64,000 nt of DNA from MPNP01 sp026710155 (GTDB taxonomy: Bacteria > Pseudomonadota > Alphaproteobacteria > Rhodobacterales > Rhodobacteraceae): the NCBI GenBank assembly GCA_965200885.1, contig OZ241737.1, positions 1,984,001 to 2,048,000 on the forward strand, given 5' to 3'. The position numbers and the translations under genes are program-made. This document shows, piece by piece, positions 1 to 8,528 of this stretch (its first letter is position 1; every line of letters begins with the position of its first letter). The notes beneath the pieces are model-generated. The model made no database searches, was not told the DNA's origin, and saw only the letters and a list, made by a program, of their open reading frames with translations.

Positions 1-60
1 GTTCCTAAATTTAACATTGAGTAAGATTTGCTGAATATCAAAGTAGGGCTGGTCAGAATT

Positions 61-621
61 ATGTTACAACGAACCAATGGACAGAATAATTTTTCTGCAT
101 TGGTTTTGAATGCAGATTACCAACCATTGTCTTATTTCCCGCTGTCCCTCTGGTCATGGCAGGAGTCCCTGAAGGCCGTATTCCTAGACAGAGTAAACGT
201 GATCTATGAATACAACCATGTTGTTCAATCGCCCTCAACAACCTTCAGGCTGCCATCGGTAATTGCCCTGAAGGAATATATTCGACCCCAGAAAAGCGTT
301 GCATTTACAAGATTCAACCTTTTTCTTAGGGATGAATTTACCTGCCAATATTGCAGGAGTACCGGTAATCTTACATTTGACCATGTCAAACCGATTTCTA
401 TGGGCGGGACCACATGTTGGGAGAATGTGGTTGCAGCCTGTCAGGAATGCAATTTCAAGAAGGGTTCAAAGTCCCTGAAGCTGGCTGGTATGGAACTGCG
501 AAAGAAACCTGTTGAACCGACCAACCAGGAATTGAGAAATACCGGAAGGAAATTTCCGCCCAACTATCTGCATGAAACCTGGATGGATTTCCTGTACTGG
601 GATGTTGAACTGGAACAGTAA
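61..621 (+). CDS. HNH endonuclease family protein
   Basis: This is a protein of about 186 residues that carries a classic HNH nuclease core in its second half. CQYC is followed by FDHVKPISMGG and then CQECNFKKGSKS, so the two zinc-binding CxxC pairs flank the DH of the ββα-metal fold. The N-terminal half (ALVLNADYQPLSYFPLSLW) is the extension usual in the alphaproteobacterial chromosomal HNH family, which is found in most members and is not phage-specific. The physiological substrate of that family is not known to me. I chose the ATG at 61. An in-frame TTG at 28 would add 11 residues, and neither has a strong ribosome binding site. It converges with the peptide transporter operon, 21 bases from its end. 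Confidence 0.85.
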   Translation: MLQRTNGQNNFSALVLNADYQPLSYFPLSLWSWQESLKAVFLDRVNVIYEYNHVVQSPSTTFRLPSVIALKEYIRPQKSVAFTRFNLFLRDEFTCQYCRSTGNLTFDHVKPISMGGTTCWENVVAACQECNFKKGSKSLKLAGMELRKKPVEPTNQELRNTGRKFPPNYLHETWMDFLYWDVELEQ

Positions 622-642
622 ATCCGGATTGATTTGAGGACA

Positions 643-2760
643 TCAGGAAAGTTGACCTGCTACTGAGTTTTCAGAAGCGGGGATCTGAATGACAAGTTCC
701 ATTTCATCCAGAAATTCCTTGGGCAGATGACATTTGATTTGCAGCCCATCCGCAAGGGTTCGCATTTCAGGCACTAACTTTTCACACATATTATCTTCAA
801 CCTTGTGCTTGTGCATGCATCTTGTCTGGAAAGGACAGCCGGAAGGAGGATTGAGGGCTGATGGTATTTCACCTTCCAGCACGATATGCTTTTTCGACAC
901 GCTGGTGTCGGCGATCGGTACGGCTGAAAGCAGGGCCTCGGTATAGGGATGATAGGGAGGTGAGAAGATCTGGTCCGTTGATCCCATTTCGACAATATGT
1001 CCCAGATACATGACCATGACCCTATCAGACAGGTATCTTACAATGGATAGATCATGACTGATGAACAGTAGGGTTGTAAGATTTTTTTTCTGGATTTCGA
1101 GCAAAAGGTCAGTAACGGCTGCCTGAACGGAGACATCCAATGCGGATACCGGTTCATCAGCCACCACAATCTGTGCTGATCCCGCAAAGGCACGAGCTAT
1201 GCCAACCCGCTGTTTTTGACCACCTGACAATTGTCTTGGTAACCGATTGGCAAATTCCCTTGGCAGTTTGACAAGATCCAACAATTCAAGCATCCTGTTT
1301 TCCCGCTCATTGGGTGAATTGCCTACACGGAAAATTTCCAAGGCCCTTGTGATTTGATTACCAACGGTCATTGAAGGGTTCAAGGTATCAAAGGGATTTT
1401 GAAAAACCATCTGAATGGATGAAACCGTTCCAACATCCCTGTTTTCGATTGGTACCGATTGAATGGACTTGCCATTCAATTCAATATCACCGTCAGTGGC
1501 AATTTCAAGTCCCATCAGGACTTTTGCCAATGTTGATTTGCCACAGCCTGATTCACCAACTATGGCCAATGTTTCAGATTCCCGGGCAGTAAAGGTCAGG
1601 GTTTCATTGGCCTTGACAACCCTTTTTTCGCCACCACCGAAAAGTTCATTGGCAGCAACTTCATAGTATTTCCTCAAATTGCTGACCTTGAGGACTTCCT
1701 TGCCAAAATTGTTTTCCTCATCACCTTCCGAAACTTGTTCAAATTGCCCCCAATCAATTTCTTCAAATTTCAGACATCGTGAACCGTGTCTTTCAAATCC
1801 CGGAACATCACTCATTGGAATGGCCCCGGTATTGCACCTTCCATCTTCAAAATAGTTGCAGCGTGGTCCAAAATTGCAACCGGGAGGTCTTTCGTGGGGC
1901 AGGGGGAAATTGCCTTGAATGGCAACCAGGGGACGTGAATTCTTATCGGCTCCAGGCAGTGGTATTGATTGGAACAAGGCCTCCGTATAGGGATGTCTCA
2001 TCTTGTCGAAAACATCATTGATCGATCCCGTCTCAACTGCTTCACCTGAATACATAACACAAATTCTACCACAGGTTTCAAGTATGAGACCCAGATTATG
2101 GCTTATAAAAAGCATCGAGGTTCCATATTGCTTGCCCAAATCCTTGACCAGTTCGACAATTCCTGCTTCAACCGTAACATCCAATGCAGTCGTTGGTTCA
2201 TCAAGTATCAATAACGAGGGCTTGGACATGAGGGCCATGGCAATGACGATTCTTTGCTGCTGCCCGCCTGAAAGCTGATGTGGATATGAGTCGAGAATTC
2301 TCTCAGGATCGGGTAGCCTGACCGATTCAACAACTTCGAGTGCCAATTCCCTGGCCTTGGCCTTGGAAAGTCCATCATGTATAATTGGTACTTCCATAAG
2401 TTGAGTCGCAATTTTCATGGCCGGATTCAGGGATGCCATTGGTTCCTGATAGATCATGGCAATTTCGGAACCTCGCAATTCCCGCAATTCCTTTGGGGTA
2501 TATTCCTGCAGGTTCCTGCCCTTGAACTTGATGGAGCCCCCCACAATCTTTCCATTTACGCCAAGGTCCTGCATTACGCCCAGTGCAACCGTGGATTTCC
2601 CACAGCCTGATTCACCAACCAACCCCATGGCCTCACCTTGGTAGACCGTACATGAAAAATCCATGACGGCAGGTATTTCACCCGCCCGGGTAAAAAAGGA
2701 GATGGACAGATTTTCTATCTCGAGGATTGGTGTTTTGTTTTCTTTGCCGTTGCTAGCCAT
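643..2760 (-). CDS. Peptide ABC transporter, fused double ATP-binding protein (DppD-DppF type)
   Basis: This 705-residue protein holds two complete ABC ATPase domains, equivalent to DppD and DppF (or OppD/OppF) in one chain. The first has Walker A GESGCGKST, signature LSGGQQQR and Walker B LLILDEPTTALD. The second, from about residue 345, has GESGCGKST, LSGGQKQR and IVVADEPVSALD. Each half ends in the cysteine-containing oligopeptide-transporter C-terminal segment (FGPRCNYF and FQTRCMHKH). It would sit on the cytoplasmic face and power import by the two permeases encoded just upstream in the same transcript (gap of 7 bases). Fused DppDF proteins are common in alphaproteobacteria. The substrate (peptides, opines or glycosides) cannot be read from the sequence. 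Confidence 0.93.
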   Translation of the reverse strand: MASNGKENKTPILEIENLSISFFTRAGEIPAVMDFSCTVYQGEAMGLVGESGCGKSTVALGVMQDLGVNGKIVGGSIKFKGRNLQEYTPKELRELRGSEIAMIYQEPMASLNPAMKIATQLMEVPIIHDGLSKAKARELALEVVESVRLPDPERILDSYPHQLSGGQQQRIVIAMALMSKPSLLILDEPTTALDVTVEAGIVELVKDLGKQYGTSMLFISHNLGLILETCGRICVMYSGEAVETGSINDVFDKMRHPYTEALFQSIPLPGADKNSRPLVAIQGNFPLPHERPPGCNFGPRCNYFEDGRCNTGAIPMSDVPGFERHGSRCLKFEEIDWGQFEQVSEGDEENNFGKEVLKVSNLRKYYEVAANELFGGGEKRVVKANETLTFTARESETLAIVGESGCGKSTLAKVLMGLEIATDGDIELNGKSIQSVPIENRDVGTVSSIQMVFQNPFDTLNPSMTVGNQITRALEIFRVGNSPNERENRMLELLDLVKLPREFANRLPRQLSGGQKQRVGIARAFAGSAQIVVADEPVSALDVSVQAAVTDLLLEIQKKNLTTLLFISHDLSIVRYLSDRVMVMYLGHIVEMGSTDQIFSPPYHPYTEALLSAVPIADTSVSKKHIVLEGEIPSALNPPSGCPFQTRCMHKHKVEDNMCEKLVPEMRTLADGLQIKCHLPKEFLDEMELVIQIPASENSVAGQLS

Positions 2761-2767
2761 TATCCTC

Positions 2768-3922
2768 TCAGTCCTTTAGTGATTGTTCCCTGAGGCCATC
2801 AGCCAGGAGGTTCAATCCCAATACCAGGCTCATCAGTGAAAGAGCAGGGGGGACAGCGCCATGTGGGTAAAGTGTCAAAATCTTTCGCCCCTCATTGATT
2901 GTTGAACCCCAGTCGGGGCTTTCCGGTGACACCCCAAGCCCAAAAAATCCGAGGGTCCCCAGAAGAATGGTGGTATAGCCAATGCGCAAACAGAAATCGA
3001 CGATCAGGGGGCCTCTGGCATTGGGCAGGATTTCCCAAAGCAGAATATACCAAGTGCCTTCACCCCTGGTTTGTGCAGCAGCAACATAATCCCGTGTTTT
3101 GATTTCGAGGGCAAGGCTTCGAACAATCCTGAAAATTGTCGGTGAATTCGCAAATACCACCGAAACAAACACATTCAGGAGATTTGGATCCATGCTGAAT
3201 ACTCCAAGGGGATCGCTGTCAAAGGCAAGACCTAGATAAATCCAGAAGCCGACCACCAGAATAAAACCAACGATAATATTACGTTTCATGGGCTGGGTAT
3301 AAAGTTTCGAATTGACCAAGACAGCAAAGAACGCAATCGGAAACAGGAACATTACGGCCGCGAGCATGGTCGGCAGTCCCGTTTCCTGAATTGCTGGAGA
3401 AACCATGAGGTAAAACAGCAGGATGACTGGAAAGGCCAATACGAGATTGGCCAGAAAACTGACCATGGTGTCAAACTTGCCTGGAAGGTATCCTGCTACA
3501 AGCCCAAGCATTATTCCAACCATGAAGGCAAACATTGTCGCAGCAGGGGCTATCGTCAATACACTGCGGCTTCCCATGACTACCCGGGAGAAAACATCTC
3601 TGGCTAGTCGATCTCCACCAAGGAGGTAATATTCTCCTTCAAGACCACGTACAGGTGTACCCGGAACCTTGTTTTTCATGCCTGATATCTGTCCGTAGGG
3701 ATCAAAGGTAATGATCACATCGGCAAAAATGGCCGTAAATACCCAGAACATGACAATACCGAGCCCAATCAATCCTATTGGACTGGCAAACAACTTGCCG
3801 TAAAGCCCCGTATGATTTCTGATTAAGTAGGAAACGATAAAAAACACAACCAGAGCGATCCAGACCGGCCAGAAATGCCCAATGATCTGGCTGAATATCT
3901 CGAAATATGACAATCGTTCCAT
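2768..3922 (-). CDS. Peptide-type ABC transporter permease (DppC-like)
   Basis: This 384-residue inner-membrane protein has the features of the DppC/OppC permease family. An N-terminal membrane segment is followed by a long periplasmic stretch containing YYLLGGDRLARDVFSRVVMGSRS, the usual 'GTDxxGRDxxSR' region before the transport domain. The EAA loop lies near RDYVAAAQTRGEGTWYILLWEILPN, and the C-terminus carries SPDWGSTINEGR. It is somewhat longer than typical DppC (about 300 residues) because of extra membrane segments near residues 205-240 (IIVGFILVVGFWIYLGLAF). It lies 9 bases after the DppB-like gene and is clearly part of the same operon. Confidence 0.93.
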   Translation of the reverse strand: MERLSYFEIFSQIIGHFWPVWIALVVFFIVSYLIRNHTGLYGKLFASPIGLIGLGIVMFWVFTAIFADVIITFDPYGQISGMKNKVPGTPVRGLEGEYYLLGGDRLARDVFSRVVMGSRSVLTIAPAATMFAFMVGIMLGLVAGYLPGKFDTMVSFLANLVLAFPVILLFYLMVSPAIQETGLPTMLAAVMFLFPIAFFAVLVNSKLYTQPMKRNIIVGFILVVGFWIYLGLAFDSDPLGVFSMDPNLLNVFVSVVFANSPTIFRIVRSLALEIKTRDYVAAAQTRGEGTWYILLWEILPNARGPLIVDFCLRIGYTTILLGTLGFFGLGVSPESPDWGSTINEGRKILTLYPHGAVPPALSLMSLVLGLNLLADGLREQSLKD

Positions 3923-3931
3923 GTGCTGACC

Positions 3932-4978
3932 CTAACTGACCCTAATTCTTGGATTCAGGAAGACATAGCCGATATCTGATATGAGCTGAGTCATCAGTAC
4001 GACGACAACGGCTACGATGGAACATCCAAGCAGAAGATTGATGTCATTGGTTGATGCTGCTTGAACAAGGGTCCAGCCAAAGCCCTTGTAGTTAAAAAGT
4101 GTTTCGACAATCACCACACCGGTAAGCAACCATGGAAATTGCAACATGATTACCGTGAAAGGTGCGATCAGGGCATTTCTTAGTGCGTGCTTCAATACTA
4201 TGGCGGTAAAGCTGACGCCCTTCAAACGGGCGGTCCTTATGTATTGGGAAGTCATGACTTCAGCCATGGAAGCCCTGGTCATTCTTGCGATATAACCCAT
4301 ACCGTATAGAGCCATGGTGGCAACAGGAAGGGTAAAGTTTTCAAAGGTTATGTTTTCCATGGCGGAGGCAGAGGATCCCTTGAACCATTTCAAACCAACT
4401 GCATTGCTGGAAAAAAGGGCTACCAGCAATACACCGGAAACATACTCTGGGGTTGCCGTGGAAATTATTGAAAAAGTGGAAAGGGTACGGTCTGTTCTGG
4501 TACCTTCCCGCATGCCGGCGAGTATCCCGATCACCAATGCAACTGGAACCATGATTAACATGACGTAAAGCATCAGCCATCCGGTAAGGGCAAGTCGCTT
4601 GAATATGATTGAATCGACTTCTTCCTTGAAAATAACCGACCATCCCCAATTGCCCTGAAAAATTCCACAGTATTTCGGTGTGTTTTCAAGGGAAACACCA
4701 GGACGGGCACACCGACCCAAAATCTTGCCGCCATCCTGTACCAATTGATAGGATGGCAAGACACCAAGCCACTCTCCGTACCTGACAACATCAGGCTGAT
4801 TGAAACCGTTCAATTCAAGCCAGGTTTCAACCTGTTCAGACGACATGCGCTGGCTGCCAAGGAACTTGGCAAGTTTAACCAGATTTCCATCAAGATTGGT
4901 TAGAATGAAGACAATAAAAGTCAGGCAAAAAACCGAGAGGATGGTAATCCCAAGGCGTCTTGATATGAACCGTAACAT
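3932..4978 (-). CDS. Peptide-type ABC transporter permease (DppB-like)
   Basis: This 348-residue membrane protein belongs to the DppB/OppB family. It starts with MLRFISRRLGITILSVF, the usual first membrane helix. The transport domain has the expected YIARMTRASMAEVMTSQYIRTARLKG stretch, followed by HALRNALIAPFTV (EAA coupling loop). The periplasmic loop between residues 35 and 120 is longer than in E. coli DppB and holds two cysteines (GRCARPG and KYCGIF). It pairs with the DppC-like permease immediately downstream. A hairpin lies between it and the binding-protein gene, so it is probably made at lower level than the binding protein. Confidence 0.92.
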   Translation of the reverse strand: MLRFISRRLGITILSVFCLTFIVFILTNLDGNLVKLAKFLGSQRMSSEQVETWLELNGFNQPDVVRYGEWLGVLPSYQLVQDGGKILGRCARPGVSLENTPKYCGIFQGNWGWSVIFKEEVDSIIFKRLALTGWLMLYVMLIMVPVALVIGILAGMREGTRTDRTLSTFSIISTATPEYVSGVLLVALFSSNAVGLKWFKGSSASAMENITFENFTLPVATMALYGMGYIARMTRASMAEVMTSQYIRTARLKGVSFTAIVLKHALRNALIAPFTVIMLQFPWLLTGVVIVETLFNYKGFGWTLVQAASTNDINLLLGCSIVAVVVVLMTQLISDIGYVFLNPRIRVS

Positions 4979-5024
4979 TTTGGTAAAAACTCAATCTGTT
5001 TGAAGCAGAGCAGGTTGAAATTCA

Positions 5025-5052
5025 TGAACGGAGAGGAATTCCCCTCCGTTCA
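5025..5052 (-). promoter_or_regulatory. Intercistronic hairpin between binding protein and permease genes
   Basis: A perfect 9-bp inverted repeat (TGAACGGAG and CTCCGTTCA, 10-base loop) lies in the 97-base gap after the binding-protein stop codon on the minus strand. No T-run follows it on that strand. This makes it more likely an mRNA-stabilising or attenuating hairpin than a full terminator. Such hairpins behind the binding-protein gene are well known in ABC importer operons, where they let the binding protein exceed the permeases. That role is inferred here. Confidence 0.6.
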
Positions 5053-5075
5053 CATCTTTTATTGGGGTAAATGGT

Positions 5076-6746
5076 TTACGCAGCCCATCCGTATTTGAAA
5101 CTGTGGATTTCAAACGAAGGATGCATATCGGCTCCAACCAGATTGGACTTGTGGAAACGGTTGAGGTTTCTCCAATAGGGTTGAATGATCACACCCTCTT
5201 CCTGCATGATGGTTTGCAATCGTTCCATGACTTTTCGTCGGCTGTCAGCATTGCTCAATGTCAAGGCCTCTCCCAGAAGGGTGTCGAACTCATCACTGGC
5301 AAAGGCAGTTTCATTCCAAGGACCATCGGAACGGTAAGCCAATACATAAATCTGGACGCCAAGTGGTCTTGGATTCCAGTTGGTCATGCTGAAAAGGTGG
5401 GTTTGCCAACCCTCCCAAAATGTACCGCCTGGCAGATTGGTTCTTTTGACCTTGATTCCAGCTTCCCTCATCTGGCTGGCAATGGCGTCTGCAGTTGCAC
5501 TGATCCAATCGGTGTCGATGGAAATCAATTCATGCTCGAAATCAAGCATCCCTGCGTCTTCAATCATTGCCTTGGCAGCGTCCTTGTCAACAGTCAAGGG
5601 TGCCAATTCTGCATATTCGGGATGGGTAGGAGATACATGGTGATTTTCGGCCAATCCGCCATTGTTGTTGAAACCAAGTTCCAGACAAACGGCATTATCG
5701 ACTGCTTTGGCAAAACCGGTTCGAACCCTCACGTCAGCGTAGGGTTGAACCTGAGTTCCGTCCTCCATGTCCACCAAACCATCACGACGTGACCTGCAGA
5801 CCACTGTAGCATTTGTACCAACTGAGGATCTGGTCCAGCCATCAAGTGTTTCATAAAGCTCGATAAATTCACTCGTGGTCTCATAACACACATCGAACTC
5901 ATCAGCTTCAGCACCTGCAACATGAGCCGAAAAGTCCGTGCCATAGTCCAGGAACTCGATGCGGTCCAGATAGGCTCCGTTACCGGCATCCCACCATACA
6001 TGATCGTTATTTTTTACCAACACTCCCTTGACACCCACTTCAAAGGATTCAGGCAGGTAGGGGCCAGTACCAATTGGATTGTCAAGCATTGTTGCTGCGT
6101 CATGGGATGAATGCACTATTGCGCTTGGATAATCCAACATGCCAACAATAAGAGTTATGTCAGGTTGGGAGGGATTAAGTTGTACGGTATGCTTATCCAA
6201 AACAACGATTGCACCGTCTCTGGCAATGCCAGTATCAGGATCAATCAGGGTGCCCATACGGCCCGCCATGGAGTTGCCTGGCACATCCTTTTCACACCAA
6301 CCAGCAATGTTTCTGGCAACATCATCAGCAGTGAAGTCGTCACCATTGTTCCATTTCACACCTTTTCGTAAATTCAGGGTAATCTGGGTAGCATCTTCAT
6401 TGGCACTCCAGCTTTCCAACAGTCTACCTTCTATAGAACCATCGACATTGAGTTGTACAAGGTACTCCAGCCAACCGCGGCTAAAATTGGCCATTTCAGA
6501 CCAGTCATAGGTTCGCGGATCTTTAAGAGCCCTAACATTCATTTGAATTCTTACTGTTCCACCTTCCTGGATGGCCATGGTTTCAGCTTGTGGTGCAGAT
6601 AGACCAATCAGGCTATAGGCGGTCGCCGAAGTAGCACCAAGTGCGGTTGCCCTGGTCATAAACTCCCTTCGAGAGAGTTTGCCATCAAGGCATTCCTGAG
6701 CATACATGTGTACGGCACTAGGAAACTTTTCTTTAATTTCATTCAT
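5076..6746 (-). CDS. Periplasmic solute-binding protein, family 5 (peptide/nickel type), Tat-exported
   Basis: This protein of about 556 residues is the binding component of the downstream transporter. It is an SBP_bac_5 member: the stretch LLESWSANEDATQITLNLRKGVKWNNGDDFTADDV is the typical early signature of the family. The N-terminus has a twin-arginine motif, SRREFMTRATALG, before a hydrophobic segment, so export of a folded protein by Tat is likely. I chose the second ATG (6746): AGGAG lies 7 bases upstream of it but only 1 base from the first ATG at 6752. The gene is followed by a hairpin and then by dppB, dppC and dppDF-like genes, all on the same strand. Confidence 0.92.
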   Translation of the reverse strand: MNEIKEKFPSAVHMYAQECLDGKLSRREFMTRATALGATSATAYSLIGLSAPQAETMAIQEGGTVRIQMNVRALKDPRTYDWSEMANFSRGWLEYLVQLNVDGSIEGRLLESWSANEDATQITLNLRKGVKWNNGDDFTADDVARNIAGWCEKDVPGNSMAGRMGTLIDPDTGIARDGAIVVLDKHTVQLNPSQPDITLIVGMLDYPSAIVHSSHDAATMLDNPIGTGPYLPESFEVGVKGVLVKNNDHVWWDAGNGAYLDRIEFLDYGTDFSAHVAGAEADEFDVCYETTSEFIELYETLDGWTRSSVGTNATVVCRSRRDGLVDMEDGTQVQPYADVRVRTGFAKAVDNAVCLELGFNNNGGLAENHHVSPTHPEYAELAPLTVDKDAAKAMIEDAGMLDFEHELISIDTDWISATADAIASQMREAGIKVKRTNLPGGTFWEGWQTHLFSMTNWNPRPLGVQIYVLAYRSDGPWNETAFASDEFDTLLGEALTLSNADSRRKVMERLQTIMQEEGVIIQPYWRNLNRFHKSNLVGADMHPSFEIHSFKYGWAA

Positions 6747-7302
6747 TAACATACTCCTGTAGTTTATTTGAAGAATTGGTATTCTCTATTACAACTTATA
6801 AATCAGATTTGCAACTAGACTTTTCAGATTCCTGCAATTCACTTTGAATTCCGTGCATGGAACAGTTGTGACTTAACCAGTCAAAAAACGGTTTTTACCG
6901 CTGAGCAGGACATGAATATCAAGTTTTTAAATGGGGATTACATCCTTGATCAAGCAAAACCAGGCATCTTCCACTGGTAGTGGACATGTTGTTTTTTTGT
7001 GCAGCCCGCCCTGCACATGCCGCTAGCTTCACCTGTGCGGCCAAGGCAATATTGACGAGGGAACATGACATCGAGACAGGACCGGTTTGAAGACCATCCT
7101 GACAAACTGGTCGATTGATTGTTGCAGGTGGGGGGGGGTGGCAAGCATATAATCCCCCGTCAAATTGCCTCATATCCAAATGGGGTGTACCTTCATTTCT
7201 AAATACTCAAACAAATTTAATATCATGAAAAAACAAAGGATTTGTTATGACAAATAATTACCCACCTGACCAAATTGGAATTTGGTTGGAAAGACAGGAA
7301 AA
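6747..7302. other. Intergenic stretch without a recognisable gene
   Basis: There is no convincing coding sequence on either strand. The first 150 bases must hold the promoter of the peptide-transporter operon, but I could not pick clear -35/-10 boxes. The middle part is richer in G+C and contains a run of ten Gs near 7130. The ends of the stretch at 6933 and 7157 resemble the ends of the MITE-like element at 50208-50378. Confidence 0.5.
6933..7157. repeat. Possible degenerate copy of the MITE-like element
   Basis: The right end, read on the minus strand from 7157, begins GGGGATTATATGCTT. Its first 15 bases are identical to the right end of the element at 50208-50378. The left end at 6933 begins GGGGATTACATCCTTG and shares only the first eight bases plus scattered positions. 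The interior is unrelated by eye. It could be a diverged family member or a chance match at the left end. Confidence 0.35.
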
Positions 7303-7602
7303 ATGATTAATGAAGTCGCCCCCTGGTACTCAGATGGATGATATCAAGATCGTTCCCGGACGGCCGCTGTCTGCATTTTTGAGAATGGAAGGATTGAATG
7401 CCTTGCTATGGCACCGGGCATACCTGATATACGGGAACAGGAACGGACTGACAAGTTTGCCAGCGGTCTCTATGAACGCCTTGTTGAAAACGGCACATTG
7501 AAGATTGCCTGCGGCAAACGCATACCTGACCTGCAGGATGTCGTAGAACTGATAATGGTAAAATGGGGCCGCCATCATGTTGCAGGTGCTTGCGAGGGAT
7601 AA
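7303..7602 (+). pseudogene. Phage terminase large subunit, C-terminal fragment (broken)
   Basis: Reading from the ATG at 7303 there is an in-frame TGA at codon 13 (7339-7341). After it comes an open stretch with TAAVCIFENGRIECLAMAPGIPDI and ERLVENGTLKIACGKRIPDL. From memory of the family, this matches the nuclease-domain region of a phage large terminase, where an aPGiP..QE..D and Y.RLve.G.L.ia pattern precedes a WG..ii.DRFR motif. The downstream half of that motif is missing: the frame runs straight into an HNH fragment. An AGGA lies 3 bases before the ATG. I read it as a deletion-fused relic of a packaging gene. Confidence 0.55.
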
Positions 7603-7802
7603 TTACCGGTGTTGCAGCTGCGGCCGTCCTGGACGCCTGGAGGTTGATCATATCGTTCCACTTTCAAAAAATGGATCTTAAGTATGATCTTCAAAACCTT
7701 CAATCGCTATGCCAATCCTGTCATAGAAAAAAGACCGAGGCCGAGAATCCTGGTCTGGCCGAAAAAAGGGCTTGGATGGCCTATTTGCTGGAATCAGATT
7801 GA
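7577..7802 (+). pseudogene. HNH endonuclease fragment with frameshift
   Basis: The reading frame from 7577 gives LARDNYRCCSCGRPGRLEVDHIVPLSKNGS and then stops at 7679-7681. The next frame continues with KYDLQNLQSLCQSCHRKKTEAENPG up to 7802. Joined, these make a complete phage-type HNH core: CxxC, then VDHIVP, then CQSCHRKKT. One extra T near 7677-7679 explains the shift. HNH genes commonly sit beside terminase genes in phages, which agrees with the terminase fragment directly upstream. Confidence 0.75.
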
Positions 7803-7910
7803 AATTACCCCGAAAACCTGCCCCACAGATTGCCCTCAGGCGTCATAGAATTGCTTAGAGGTATTTGGGGGGGACACCTCGAAATTTTGCGTAAGGAAAT
7901 CGTATTGTGT

Positions 7911-7940
7911 GAAATGAAAAAGGGCGGTCAATGCCGCCCC
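7911..7940 (-). terminator. Rho-independent terminator of the small exported protein gene
   Basis: On the minus strand GGGCGG, a 6-base loop and CCGCCC are followed at once by TTTTTCATTTC. This is a textbook intrinsic terminator about 65 bases after the stop codon of the minus-strand gene at 8004-8402. Its presence supports that gene being real and expressed. Confidence 0.8.
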
Positions 7941-8003
7941 GATGCATCCCGGGATTACTGTTACTTTTATGGACAAGGCACATCACGGGATGACTTTTTT
8001 AGC

Positions 8004-8402
8004 TCAATTACGCACAGTATCACTTTCAGTAGCTGGGCACTTTAAGGATTGCCAGTGCTGGACTGTATATGTCACCTCTTGAAGGCCGATATAGCAAACT
8101 GCAATGCAATCGTGAGTATGCCGTGGAAAAGCTTTTCCATGTCTATTCACGGTATGTGTACCATCGCTCTGTTTTTCCGGATAAACGCTTCGCCAAGTTC
8201 CATTCTGAGGATTTCCCGGGTTGTCGGTTTTGCACTTTATTACTTTGCCTTTGCCAACAAAACTGGAGTCATCGGGGCACTCGGTATTCAATCCATCCCT
8301 ATTTGTGCAAATTTGGTTCTCATCACTATTGTACTTATGCGCCAAAGCAGGCATCATAAGCATAACCGTTACCACCGTCGCAGCGGCGAGTGTCCTTATC
8401 AT
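8004..8402 (-). CDS. Small exported cysteine-containing protein, unknown function
   Basis: This protein of about 132 residues starts MIRTLAAATVVTVMLMMPALAHK, a good Sec signal peptide with an ALA-H cleavage site. The mature part of about 110 residues is hydrophilic, with six cysteines (QIC, TEC, IKC, HDC, AVC, LKC) and four histidines between residues 88 and 104, so disulfides or metal binding are possible. I chose the ATG at 8402 because AGGGAG lies 6 bases upstream; the ATG at 8423 has no such site. It has its own terminator. It is intact although it sits between phage relics on the other strand. I do not recognise a family. Confidence 0.7.
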   Translation of the reverse strand: MIRTLAAATVVTVMLMMPALAHKYNSDENQICTNRDGLNTECPDDSSFVGKGKVIKCKTDNPGNPQNGTWRSVYPEKQSDGTHTVNRHGKAFPRHTHDCIAVCYIGLQEVTYTVQHWQSLKCPATESDTVRN

Positions 8403-8528
8403 GTTTGTCTCCCTAAACTTCAAAGTAGTAATGCGCCGCCCATCCTAGGTGTGAGGCTCATTACAATAATAACATTTCAAGTCCACTATAGCAAACCTAA
8501 TCACAAAAATCAAGCAAAATTTTCACAA

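Noticed and set aside
6919..7179. 86-codon minus-strand open frame with several prolines and cysteines
   Set aside because: It overlaps G-runs and a possible repeat element, has no motif or ribosome site, and looks like chance in GC-rich relic DNA.
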